This document shows, piece after piece, positions 1 to 7,288 of a DNA stretch of 21,539 nt. The translations under genes and the position numbers were made by a program. The first letter of the stretch is position 1. Each line of letters starts with the position of its first letter. The notes under the pieces are model-generated. The model had not been told where the DNA came from. It saw only the letters and a list, made by a program, of their open reading frames with translations, and did not search any database. Source of the DNA: Victivallis vadensis (lineage in GTDB: Bacteria; Verrucomicrobiota; Lentisphaeria; Victivallales; GWF2-50-93); NCBI GenBank assembly GCA_020718525.1, contig DYRX01000036.1, forward strand, positions 1 to 21,539, read 5' to 3'.

Positions 1-1
1 T

Positions 2-38
2 GAAAAGTATTTTTTTGACACTCAAAAAAATACTTTTC
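2..38. repeat. Perfect AT-rich inverted repeat (16-bp arms, 5-nt loop)
   Basis: The left arm GAAAAGTATTTTTTTG (2-17) is exactly complementary to the right arm at 23-38, with loop ACACT. The stem is AT-rich and has a run of seven T in one arm and seven A in the other, so it could act as a bidirectional terminator for a gene left of the window. It could equally be an end or centre of a small mobile element, since transposase-like debris lies nearby. The symmetry is directly visible; the function is not determined. Confidence 0.6.
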
Positions 39-208
39 GAGCAACGTCTAGTTAAAATGCCAGGAAGAACACGCTGAAGCGTGAACACCAAGAGGGAGAA
101 AATATCGCTGTCAGCGAAGCGGCTTTCGTAATCGTGATCGGAAAACGAATTCAATCGCCTGCCCGAGCTCTGGCCAGGGATTACGACTACGATCGCGATA
201 GCGACTAC

Positions 209-231
209 GAACAACATAGTTCACTGAATAT
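209..231. repeat. Diverged third copy of the 43-bp dispersed repeat (partial)
   Basis: These 23 bases match the right half of the repeats at 9794-9836 and 12964-13006 at 20 of 23 positions. They are in the same orientation as the left copy. A match this good would be unlikely by chance in a window this size, so it is probably a decayed copy of the same element. It sits beside transposase-like debris. Confidence 0.5.
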
Positions 232-398
232 ATACGTTGAAACCATAGGCTAGGTCCCTCCGCCACTCCGCGGCTAAAAAAGTGCCACGAGTCTCTTTCG
301 GCGAAAGAGCCATACTTCATTCCGCAAGATGACCTAAACACCCAGCTTGCCTTGATTGTGCAATTGCAGGAAACTATTGTGTCATTTACTGGAAAAAT

Positions 399-491
399 AT
401 GCGCATGTCGGGACTGTCCTCAGCAAAATCAACTGTCCACAGGCTGATGAAAAGACACGGATGGAAAAATGTTAAATCGGAGAATGGATAG
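399..491 (+). pseudogene. IS630-like transposase remnant (HTH segment)
   Basis: A short plus-strand frame, open further upstream, encodes STVHRLMKRHGWKNVK and stops at 489-491. This pattern (S-T-[VI]-[YH]-R-[LM]-x-x-R-H-G-W-[RK]-K) resembles the winged-helix/HTH region of IS630-family transposases. The rest of a transposase (upstream HTH and DDE catalytic domain) is absent, so only a decayed fragment is left. The match is from family memory over about 16 residues; a chance HTH-like string or another transposase family cannot be excluded. Confidence 0.4.
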
Positions 492-657
492 CTTGTCTGG
501 AAAATGTCGTAAGACATTTCCCTGCCCTGAGCTTGGGTTGAAACTCCAGGCTATATGACATAGCCATGTTGCGGCTGAAAACGGCAAAAAAGTGCCACTA
601 AGAAATCTCGGAGGTCCGGACATCTGACCTTTGGAGAAATGGTTATAATTGTCCTGT

Positions 658-2301
658 TTATTTTCTGAATGCGGTATATTCGTCGGAGCTCAGAGTGAAA
701 TGCAAAACGGCATCGAGCTCGCCCGCCCCCTCTATCTCGTCCAAATCCCGATTCTTGCACAAGATCAGATCCCCATGCTCTGCTCCGTCAATTCCATTGC
801 TTTTAACGTAGGGACTGCGCAGATAGAAGAAAAGCGGCTCTACTCCCACCCGGCATGCCAGTACTTTGCCGCCATCTTCGAGCTGGCGGTCAAGAGCCTG
901 GGCAGTTTTTTTCTGCTCCTCGAAAAGTTCCACAAAAGGACCGGTCACGCTGAAAGCGATCGAGCAATGGACAAGAAGCAGGCAGAATGTCGTTGCGAGA
1001 TCAAGCGGGCTGTTTTCTTCCAGCGCAGTTTTTGGCTGGCTTTTGCGCAATGATACAGCAAAGAGAACTGCCGATGCCGCAAGCACTAGACATACGAAGT
1101 AGAAAATGCCGCTTGTTTCTCTGAAAGCCTGCATGGGTTCCCCTATCAGTGGAGCAGTTAAAAGCTCCGGGACGCTGACGGCGCAGAATCGGCCGAATGC
1201 CGCAATGACGGCGATCAATGACAGGACAAATGCCAGAAGAATGAAAAGTGCGAAGTTCGCAGTTTTCCAAATTTTCAGGATTGCCGAAGATTGAGAAATT
1301 CCTGCTATGAGCATTCCTGCCATCAATGACGCGCAGGGGAGCAATGGCATCGAGTAGCGTGCCTTTGTTCCTGGCATCAGGTTGATAAGCAGTAAACAGA
1401 CAATGCACGAAACGAGCATGCCCCGGAAGATTTCGAGCTGTCGCTGATCTTTCAGCAGTCTTGAGGGCTTCAGCATTAGCGGGCAGAAAATGATCCATGG
1501 TGCGAAATTCGCAATCGAGCCTGCGACGCGCTTCAGCCATAGGGAAATTCCAAATTTTCCGCTCTCTAGCTGGAGCTTCAATTCGCTCCACCAGGTTGTG
1601 GCGGCGGAAGCGGACTTCGGAGAGTCTACGAGCAAGATCTTGTGAGCCCAAAGAAAAAATATTCCCAGGCAAAGCAATATTCCAAGCAGATGTCCAAACG
1701 TGAGAAGCCTCTTCAGTTTTTTCTGGCTTGCAAGAACTCCAATCACTGTCGCGTAGAAGAAAAGCAGAGAAAGCGGACCTTTTATGAGGAGACTGATGCC
1801 GAGAGGAATTGCGGGTAGGAGCCAAAGCGCGAAGCGTCCGGAATCCTTCGAGGAAAGGGCGAGCCAGCAAACGATGGCAATGCCGGTGAAGGAGATGTAC
1901 GCGGCTTCTATCTCGCATATGAGCCCCTTCGAGAGAACACCAAACGAGCTCAGGAAAATCAGAGATGAGAGCGCTCGCGTTCTGATGTCAATGACGGATG
2001 AATCGAAGCAGACAAGCGCAAGGGCAAAAAGCAGAATGCAGACGGCGGAAGGGAGGCGGGCGGCGAATTCGTTCTGCCCGAAAACTAGGATAGAGGAGGC
2101 AATCATCCAGTTGATCATCGGCGGCTTTTTGAAATACTGCTGTCCCTCGAGGACCGGGACCGTCCAGTCCCCGCTTTCGATCATCGTGAGAGCCGGAAAA
2201 ATTCTGCGCGACTCGTTGCAGGTGATTTCGCAGACCCCGAGAGGGGGCAAATATATTCCCGCCCAGATAAGCGCAATAAGCAAAGACAGCTTCAGCTTCA
2301 T
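658..2301 (-). CDS. ArnT/PMT_2-type membrane glycosyltransferase (GT83-like)
   Basis: A 547-residue polytopic membrane protein. The N-terminus carries the hallmark of the ArnT/PMT family: a first TM helix, then an acidic periplasmic loop with E25 and E30-S-R-R, the block ESGDWTVPVLEGQQYFKKPP (about 42-61), and AARLPSA. Several hydrophobic helices follow, then a soluble C-terminal domain from about residue 450. Relatives transfer a sugar from a polyprenyl-phosphate donor onto lipid A, glycans or proteins on the periplasmic face of the inner membrane; donor and acceptor here are unknown. Its ATG overlaps the tsaD stop (ATGA), with GGGAGG about 10 nt upstream, so it is translationally coupled and last in the operon. 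Confidence 0.85.
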   Translation of the reverse strand: MKLKLSLLIALIWAGIYLPPLGVCEITCNESRRIFPALTMIESGDWTVPVLEGQQYFKKPPMINWMIASSILVFGQNEFAARLPSAVCILLFALALVCFDSSVIDIRTRALSSLIFLSSFGVLSKGLICEIEAAYISFTGIAIVCWLALSSKDSGRFALWLLPAIPLGISLLIKGPLSLLFFYATVIGVLASQKKLKRLLTFGHLLGILLCLGIFFLWAHKILLVDSPKSASAATTWWSELKLQLESGKFGISLWLKRVAGSIANFAPWIIFCPLMLKPSRLLKDQRQLEIFRGMLVSCIVCLLLINLMPGTKARYSMPLLPCASLMAGMLIAGISQSSAILKIWKTANFALFILLAFVLSLIAVIAAFGRFCAVSVPELLTAPLIGEPMQAFRETSGIFYFVCLVLAASAVLFAVSLRKSQPKTALEENSPLDLATTFCLLLVHCSIAFSVTGPFVELFEEQKKTAQALDRQLEDGGKVLACRVGVEPLFFYLRSPYVKSNGIDGAEHGDLILCKNRDLDEIEGAGELDAVLHFTLSSDEYTAFRK

Positions 2302-3404
2302 CTTTCTTTTCCTCCCGGAATGGATCCGGCCCCGAAAGGAGCGCGGATGAATGGAGGGAGTCTGGAAAACGCATCAAGCTCGCAGTATGGAGGAGGCGTC
2401 GCCTGAGGCATCCGGAATGCAAGTGCGGCGACCATCGCCGCATTGTCGGCGCAATACTCGGGCCTTGCAATCCTGATCCGGACATGGCCAGGAAGCGCGT
2501 CGGAAATTTTTTTCCGCAGAAGCGAATTGCACGCTACTCCACCGCAGACGGCAAGAGTTTTTACGGAAAAGCAGTTGACAGCATCAATGGTTTTTCTGAC
2601 GAGGACATCGAATACAGCCTCCTGATACGATGCGGCGCTGTCGCAGATGAACTGAAGGTCTTCCAATGAGTGGGCATATTTTTTGCAATGGTAATAAAGG
2701 GATGTCTTGACTCCGCTGAAGCTGAAATTGAAGCGGTTGGACTGGTCGAGCGCCTTTCCGGACGCCCCCGTCATAGGGCGGGGAAATGCAAATTTGCCAG
2801 GATTTCCGTTTCTTGCCGCTTTTTCGATTGCAGGTCCGCCTGGATAGCCGAGCCCCAGCAGTTTTGCAGCTTTGTCGAGGGACTCTCCCGCCGCGTCGTC
2901 AAGAGTCGCGCCGATCATCTTTGCAGTTGAATCATCCTGCACAAGCAGAAGGGCGCTGTGTCCGCCTGATACGACTAGAGCAAGCAATGGATAGCTTTCA
3001 GGCTCGTCAATCTCAGATGTCCGATCATCGAGAAAAGCGCCGCAGATGTGCGCCAGGAAGTGGTTGACTCCTATCAGGGGCAGACTGTTTGCGAACGCAA
3101 GCCCCTTGGCGAAGTTCAGTCCAACGAGGAGTGCGGGAATCAGGCCAGGACCGCAGGTGACAGCGACGGACGAAACGTCTCTCATTCCAAGTCCGGCACC
3201 TTTCAGCGCGGATTCTGCGACTGAGTTTATTGACAGAAGGTGTTCACGTGCGGCAAGCTCTGGAACGACGCCTCCAAACTGGGCATGTTTCCGCACCTGC
3301 GACGAGACTATGTTGCTCAAGACTCTGCATCCGTCCCCGACGACTGCGAGAGCCGTCTCGTCACAGCTAGTCTCGATTCCAAGAATTATCTTTTTTCCGT
3401 TCAC
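2298..3404 (-). CDS. tsaD: tRNA N6-adenosine threonylcarbamoyltransferase TsaD
   Basis: 368 residues, a normal TsaD length. Diagnostic blocks occur in order: GIETSCDETA at residues 9-18, HAQFGGVVPELAAREH from 40, TCGPGLIPALLVG from 83, metal ligands H115 and H119 in NHFLAH, LVVSGGHS near 143, DDAAGESLDKAAKLLGLGYPGGP from 169, FPRPMTG, FSFSGVKT, VCGGVACNSLLRKK and CADNAAM near the C-terminus. TsaD, with TsaB/E partners that are not in this window, transfers the threonylcarbamoyl group to A37 of ANN-decoding tRNAs in the cytoplasm. The start is GTG, overlapping the upstream cyclase stop as GTGA; only a weak Shine-Dalgarno is visible, which fits translational coupling. Confidence 0.97.
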   Translation of the reverse strand: MNGKKIILGIETSCDETALAVVGDGCRVLSNIVSSQVRKHAQFGGVVPELAAREHLLSINSVAESALKGAGLGMRDVSSVAVTCGPGLIPALLVGLNFAKGLAFANSLPLIGVNHFLAHICGAFLDDRTSEIDEPESYPLLALVVSGGHSALLLVQDDSTAKMIGATLDDAAGESLDKAAKLLGLGYPGGPAIEKAARNGNPGKFAFPRPMTGASGKALDQSNRFNFSFSGVKTSLYYHCKKYAHSLEDLQFICDSAASYQEAVFDVLVRKTIDAVNCFSVKTLAVCGGVACNSLLRKKISDALPGHVRIRIARPEYCADNAAMVAALAFRMPQATPPPYCELDAFSRLPPFIRAPFGAGSIPGGKER

Positions 3405-4081
3405 AGGTTGAATCCGGCGGCTCTGATTGGCGATCCGTCAGCGCCTACGATTTTAAGAGGGAGTCCAATAAAAAATATTCTCCCAGGCTTGAGCTTGTCG
3501 AGGGAGCAGAGATACTCGATGATTGTAGTTCCGTTCCCGAGCAGAAGCTTGTGGACAGGAGAATCCTTCGAGCGGTCGTCTCCGGGGCAATACGGATCAG
3601 GAGACGGGAAATCCAAGCCCAGCATCGCGATTTTATTTTCCAGAAGAAGCTCGGCGCAGTCCAATGTCAGACATGGCCAGGAATCGAAATACTGGCTTGT
3701 GCCCCAGAAGCGGGACCAGTCAGTCCTGATGAGAATGCGGCTCGTTTTTTTCCCCCTGATCTGCTTTGAAAGAATCTCCGGATTTATGATGGAGCAGGGT
3801 GGCAGGGTTCCAAGATTGATCAGGAGAGCCTCTCCGCAGACGCGCCCGAGGGGAATCTGCTCAATGGAATTGGAGCCTTCGATAAAATGCTTCGGAGCGT
3901 CCATGTGTGTGCCGCAATGCGATCCTATCTCGAAGGCGCTCGTCTCGCGGCCGGCAGTCCTCAAATCGGCCAGTTTTTTCCTCGAAAACACCCGATGGTT
4001 CGGCGATGGAAAAGACGGCATCCCGTTCTCGAGGGGAAGGCTGAGGTCGAAGATTTGCCTCGCTTTGTCCACGCCGCTCAT
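3401..4081 (-). CDS. Cyclase-family metal-dependent hydrolase (kynurenine formamidase-like, PF04199 type)
   Basis: 226 residues starting at the ATG that overlaps the aldolase stop (ATGA). An in-frame start further upstream would run deep into the aldolase gene, so this one is preferred. The family metal site H-x-G-T-H-x-D is present as SHCGTHMDAP (H55, H59, D61), preceded by the usual IFDLSLPLENGMPSFPSP opening. Later conserved spots include GLDFPSPDP near 155 and DSPVHKLLL with H177. Members hydrolyse amide or lactone-type bonds (kynurenine formamidase, isatin hydrolase and others) using Mn or Zn; no tryptophan-degradation gene is nearby, so the substrate is open. The pairing with an aldolase suggests a shared small-molecule pathway. 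Confidence 0.85.
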   Translation of the reverse strand: MSGVDKARQIFDLSLPLENGMPSFPSPNHRVFSRKKLADLRTAGRETSAFEIGSHCGTHMDAPKHFIEGSNSIEQIPLGRVCGEALLINLGTLPPCSIINPEILSKQIRGKKTSRILIRTDWSRFWGTSQYFDSWPCLTLDCAELLLENKIAMLGLDFPSPDPYCPGDDRSKDSPVHKLLLGNGTTIIEYLCSLDKLKPGRIFFIGLPLKIVGADGSPIRAAGFNL

Positions 4082-5145
4082 TTCTGCTCGTTGACGTAGT
4101 ATCTTTCGAGGTGGTATTTCGAAAGAAAAAGTTTCTTGTCCTTGGGCTTGAGCCCCCTGGCGATTTTTTCCACGAGCTCGGCGGGCGCATTGACCTGGTC
4201 TATCTTGCACAGCTCGATGATGAGCTCTCTCGGATCAACGCAGTAATGGGTCGAATATTTTCTTATCAGCGGCATGTAGCTCGAATGGAAAAGGGCATAG
4301 CCGGAGACAAGGTCAATCGGGTTCAGCCCCATTTGAACGAGAATCGGCTGGACTGTTTCGAAGCCCAGATCGAGAACTTTGAAAATATCTATTCCATGCT
4401 CGTAGCCAGCTCTGGAAAGCACCATCGCCATCTGTTCGGTCGGCGCATTCCCGGCGCTCCTGCCAAGCCCCTGGAGGGAGCAGTCAATCAGATCGACCCC
4501 GATCTCAACGGCAAGGAGCGAATTGGATACCGCAAGCCCAAGATTGTTGTGGCCGTGATAGCCTAGCGGCATTTCGATCTTTTCCCTGATCGCGCTCACA
4601 CAGGCTTCGAGCTCCGACGGAAGCATGCCCCCTGCAGAATCCACGATATAGACCATGTCCACGCCGTAGGACTTCGAAATTTTGACCTTTTCAGCGATCT
4701 CCGCCGGACTGAGCGCATAGGACTTCATATAATTTGCGCAGACAAAAAGTCCATGCTTTTTCGCCCTTTCAACGAAGGGCCGGCTCTGCTCGACTTCAGT
4801 GACGTTCGTTCCGACCCTTATAAATCCGATGCCGTTTGCGACTGCCATCTCAATGTCGTCAATCTCGGCTATTCCAGGTATGCAGAACATCCCGATTTTG
4901 GATTTTTTGCGCACTTCTACTGCGGCTTTGAGATACTCTTCATCGGTCGCGGCGGCGGAGAATTCTCCACCCTTCCTGTATGCCCCGAATCCAAGCCCGT
5001 GTCCGATCTCTATCAATTGCAGGCCGGCGGATTCCAGATTCTCAACAAGAAAGGCCGTTTCCAATGTGGAAAACTGAAAGCGGTTGATGTAACTGCCATC
5101 CCTGAGCGTCGTATCGAGAATCTTTACTTCTTTGTTCTTCGTCAT
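4078..5145 (-). CDS. DRE-TIM aldolase/metallolyase (4-hydroxy-2-oxovalerate aldolase-like)
   Basis: 355 residues from ATG 5145, chosen because GAGGAG lies about 9 nt upstream; an in-frame ATG at 5235 lies inside the leader hairpin and adds 30 unrelated residues. The signature ILDTTLRDG (9-17) supplies the R15-D16 pair, and YHGHNN supplies metal ligands H197 and H199, followed by GRSAGNAPTEQ near 228-237. This is the HMGL/DmpG-MhpE fold, which makes or breaks C-C bonds of 2-keto acids with pyruvate or acyl-CoA. The acylating dehydrogenase partner of DmpG (DmpF) is not adjacent, so catechol meta-cleavage is unlikely; such orphan aldolases also occur in biosynthetic clusters. First gene of the four-gene operon, preceded by a structured leader. 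Confidence 0.8.
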   Translation of the reverse strand: MTKNKEVKILDTTLRDGSYINRFQFSTLETAFLVENLESAGLQLIEIGHGLGFGAYRKGGEFSAAATDEEYLKAAVEVRKKSKIGMFCIPGIAEIDDIEMAVANGIGFIRVGTNVTEVEQSRPFVERAKKHGLFVCANYMKSYALSPAEIAEKVKISKSYGVDMVYIVDSAGGMLPSELEACVSAIREKIEMPLGYHGHNNLGLAVSNSLLAVEIGVDLIDCSLQGLGRSAGNAPTEQMAMVLSRAGYEHGIDIFKVLDLGFETVQPILVQMGLNPIDLVSGYALFHSSYMPLIRKYSTHYCVDPRELIIELCKIDQVNAPAELVEKIARGLKPKDKKLFLSKYHLERYYVNEQK

Positions 5146-5202
5146 GCGCCTGACTCCTCGCGCGTTTCTTTTTTTACAAGTTCCAAGTGCCATGCCACTG
5201 AC

Positions 5203-5234
5203 TGGATGCCGGCGGCTGTGCTTTCCGGCATCCA
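5203..5234 (-). promoter_or_regulatory. Strong GC-rich hairpin in the aldolase operon leader
   Basis: TGGATGCCGG (5203-5212) is perfectly complementary to CCGGCATCCA (5225-5234) with a 12-nt loop. On the minus-strand transcript it lies 58 nt before the aldolase ATG and about 85 nt after the predicted transcription start. It is followed in the transcript by a short A-rich run (5169-5175), not by a U-tract, so it is not a standard terminator. Candidate leader regulatory or mRNA-stabilising structure. Confidence 0.45.
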
Positions 5235-5325
5235 TCCATGATAAGGAACTCCGGGCTTTTCAAGATAGTCCGGGAACGCCAATTTGCAAGGCTCTCACGC
5301 GGCCAATTTGTTTTTTTGCCTTTGC

Positions 5326-5354
5326 AGTATATCTTCTCAATCCGCTGCGGTGAA
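5326..5354 (-). promoter_or_regulatory. Sigma70-like promoter for the aldolase-cyclase-tsaD operon
   Basis: On the minus strand TTCACC (5354-5349) and TATACT (5331-5326) are separated by exactly 17 nt: 4/6 and 5/6 matches to the -35 and -10 consensus. The predicted start near 5319 would leave a leader of about 170 nt before the ATG at 5145. It lies in the divergent gap shared with xthA. Confidence 0.5.
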
Positions 5355-5403
5355 CAAGCGCTGAAATCAGCAGACTCTTGAATTGCATCAGTCAGGAAAA
5401 AAA

Positions 5404-6177
5404 ATGAAAATACTGTCTTGGAATGTGAATGGAATAAGGGCGGTCGAGAAGAAGGGATTTGCAGACTGGCTTGTCAAGGGGTCGCCTGACATTCTCTGCC
5501 TGCAGGAAAGCAAGGCGTCGGAGGAACAGCTTTCCGAAGAAATTAAAAGCATTTCGGGCTATTCGAGCGTCTGGTCATCCGGCGAGCGCAAGGGATACAG
5601 CGGGGTTGCAACATATTCCAGACCGGCGCCAGTCTCGGTCTCCAAAGGCTTCGGCATGGATCCGGCCTTCGACCGCGAGGGCAGAATAATAGTCTCCGAA
5701 TATCCTCAGTTCACTTTGCTCAACATTTACTTCCCAAACGGTCAGAAGGACGACGAAAGACTCAGATACAAGCTCGCCTTCTACGACGCGACCCTCGCCT
5801 ACTGCGAAGCTCTCAGGAAAAAAGGGAAAAAACTCATTGTCTGCGGCGACTACAACACCGCCCACAACGAGATTGACCTGGCTCGCCCCAAGGACAATAT
5901 GAATGTCTCAGGATTCCTGCGGATCGAGCGCGACTGGATGGACAGATGGGAGGCGCACGGCTACCTCGACTGCTTCAGAACACTATATCCAAACCGATCC
6001 GAAGCATATACCTGGTGGAGCATGAGAACAGCCGCCCGAGAAAGGAATGTCGGATGGAGGCTCGATTACTTTTATGTGACAGCAGATCTCATTGACAAAG
6101 TTCTTGACTGCGAAATCATGAGCGAGGTGAAAGGCTCCGATCATTGCCCAATTTCCCTCAGCCTGAATATCCAGTAA
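5404..6177 (+). CDS. xthA: Exonuclease III family AP endonuclease
   Basis: 257 residues from ATG 5404, with AGGA 6 nt upstream; a TTG seven codons earlier is less likely. The protein opens directly with KILSWNVNGIRA, and carries LCLQESKA with the metal-binding E35, IYFPNGQ, CGDYNTAHNEIDLARPKDN (the catalytic D/N block), DRWEAHGYLDCFR, YTWWSMR and a C-terminal GSDHCPISL with the Asp-His pair. This is the ExoIII/ExoA fold: it nicks DNA 5' to abasic sites and trims 3' blocked ends in cytoplasmic base excision repair. Divergent from the aldolase operon and followed by a good terminator, so probably a single-gene transcript. Confidence 0.95.
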   Translation: MKILSWNVNGIRAVEKKGFADWLVKGSPDILCLQESKASEEQLSEEIKSISGYSSVWSSGERKGYSGVATYSRPAPVSVSKGFGMDPAFDREGRIIVSEYPQFTLLNIYFPNGQKDDERLRYKLAFYDATLAYCEALRKKGKKLIVCGDYNTAHNEIDLARPKDNMNVSGFLRIERDWMDRWEAHGYLDCFRTLYPNRSEAYTWWSMRTAARERNVGWRLDYFYVTADLIDKVLDCEIMSEVKGSDHCPISLSLNIQ

Positions 6178-6201
6178 TCCTGAGAAGATTCAGACACCTG
6201 A

Positions 6202-6231
6202 GCGGAGCGCCAGGCTTGGCGTCTGCTTTTT
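6202..6231 (+). terminator. Rho-independent terminator after xthA
   Basis: GCGGAGCGCCA (6202-6212) pairs with TGGCGTCTGC (6217-6226), giving a 10-bp stem with one bulged G, one G-U pair and a 4-nt loop. Five T residues follow. It starts 25 nt after the xthA stop and 29 nt before the next ATG. Confidence 0.75.
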
Positions 6232-6259
6232 ATAAACATCAAAATATGGAGAATGCAAA

Positions 6260-6898
6260 ATGTATCTTGGAAGAATTGTCGCAGTGGGAATGAGCCGCGA
6301 TGGACGAGCTGTTGCAGGCTACAGGGTTTCTTCGAGGTCATTCCCAAACCGGGAAATAAAAGTTGACGGCGCAAAAGGATCCGTCATTCCGAAACCCGGA
6401 TTCGAGAACGACATAAGAAAAAGCCCTTACATCGCCTACAACTGCGCCCGGATCGAGGGCTCCGTCGCCGTCGTATCAAACGGCTCCCACACAGACCATA
6501 TCGCGGAAAAAATAGCGTCAGGCATGAATGTCAGAGACGCTCTCGCGTCGGTTCTTCTCGCCATGGACTACGAGAAAGACGCCTACAGCACGCCCAGAAT
6601 CGCGGGCACAATAGACGCCAGCTCAGGAAAGGCATTCCTCGGCATTGTCCGCAAGAACGCGCTAATTGTTGACGAAGTTCCCGTCTCGAAGGGGGGGCTT
6701 TTCTATGTATCAACCTACGAATGCGACAAGGTCTCTCTCGAGCAGTTCGATGGAGCCTTCGAATCGGCTGATCCTTCCGACGCCTGCTCGCATCTCATGG
6801 GAAAAAGCGTCTTTGCTGATTTCGCAAATCCTGTTGGAGCAATTGCAATTTTCTCAAAGAAGGAAGGCGGATTCGAGCTTGCTTCGCTCAACTCCTGA
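6260..6898 (+). CDS. purO: PurO-type IMP cyclohydrolase
   Basis: 212 residues, close to the roughly 200 of archaeal PurO. The N-terminus MYLGRIVAVG with AGYRVSSRSFPNRE (about 18-32) is characteristic of the PF07826 family; YIAYNCARI, VSNGSHTDHIAEKI and NPRIAGTI-like STPRIAGTIDA follow. PurO closes FAICAR to IMP, the last step of purine synthesis, in place of the PurH cyclohydrolase domain usual in bacteria. The start ATG has GGAG 9-12 nt upstream and the gene sits alone between two hairpin terminators. Whether it is the only IMP cyclohydrolase of this organism or has another substrate cannot be told from the window. Confidence 0.85.
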   Translation: MYLGRIVAVGMSRDGRAVAGYRVSSRSFPNREIKVDGAKGSVIPKPGFENDIRKSPYIAYNCARIEGSVAVVSNGSHTDHIAEKIASGMNVRDALASVLLAMDYEKDAYSTPRIAGTIDASSGKAFLGIVRKNALIVDEVPVSKGGLFYVSTYECDKVSLEQFDGAFESADPSDACSHLMGKSVFADFANPVGAIAIFSKKEGGFELASLNS

Positions 6899-6918
6899 GT
6901 TTAAATTCCCAGGAGTAA

Positions 6919-6936
6919 AAACGCAAAGGCGTTTTG
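6919..6936 (+). terminator. Candidate terminator after the PurO gene
   Basis: AAAACGC (6919-6925) and GCGTTTT (6930-6936) form a 7-bp stem with loop AAAG, 20 nt after the stop codon. The T-run is part of the stem rather than after it, so termination would be weak. Confidence 0.4.
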
Positions 6937-7288
6937 CCATTGGACGGCTTGAAAAGGAAAAGCTGGTCAACTTGGTGAAAACCCCCTCAAAACGGCTTCA
7001 CCCCCATGTCTTTTGTCAGAGCCACAGTCTGAAAGCAGAGGATTTCAGGGCAAGGCGAACGAGCCGATCCTCTACTAATTCGAGCTATAGTTTTATTAGA
7101 TAAATGATTTTATTATTTTGCTGAAAAACCATAATAGCGGTAAAACTGGATTGAATTTATTTATTCATAGGCTAGGTTTAATTTGTCTGGGGTAAATTAT
7201 TCTGCTTATTTTTGACTGATGAGGGAGTGATATTGCCCTTGGGTCTTGTCCGCGAATTTTAAGAAAAACAATCAGAGGGGGATTCTCA
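6937..7288 (+). other. 350-nt intergenic stretch with hairpins and an AT-rich promoter-like tract
   Basis: No gene is recognisable. The left part holds two inverted repeats: GGTGAA (6974-6979) with TTCACC (6997-7002), and AGAGGAT (7037-7043) with ATCCTCT (7067-7073), the latter enclosing a smaller GGGC/GCC pairing. From about 7080 to 7190 the DNA is very AT-rich and probably contains the promoter of the peptidase gene, but no -35/-10 pair with good spacing stands out. A strong Shine-Dalgarno (AGAGGGGG) lies before the ATG at 7289. The hairpins match no riboswitch class I know. Confidence 0.35.

Larger units (their letters stand above)
39..657. other. Gene-free stretch with degraded mobile-element debris
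   Basis: I see no intact gene here. The segment holds short hairpins (for example CTCTTTC/GAAAGAG at 293-309), a low-complexity stretch around 180-210 (two copies of CGACTACGA), a 13-nt direct repeat AAAAAAGTGCCAC at 276-288 and 586-598, a diverged copy of the dispersed repeat (209-231) and a transposase-like remnant (399-491). Open frames through this stretch on the minus strand resemble no family I recognise and have no start context. No clear terminator is visible for the minus-strand glycosyltransferase ending at 658. Confidence 0.5.

Noticed and set aside
276..598. 13-nt direct repeat AAAAAAGTGCCAC flanking the transposase-like fragment, as a target-site duplication
   Set aside because: IS630 elements duplicate only TA, the repeat includes a poly-A run, and no matching inverted ends are found just inside it. 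Kept only as a note in the region entry.
649..1053. Plus-strand open frame opposite the ArnT-like gene
   Set aside because: Antisense shadow without a ribosome site or recognisable domain.
1001..1918. Long minus-strand open frame inside the ArnT-like gene (305 codons)
   Set aside because: It lies in another frame of a well-supported gene, is rich in Arg/His/Pro as shadow frames are, and resembles no family.
244..7177. Exact 12-nt repeat CATAGGCTAGGT at 244-255 and 7166-7177
   Set aside because: Several 12-mer matches are expected by chance in a sequence of this length, and the flanks do not align.
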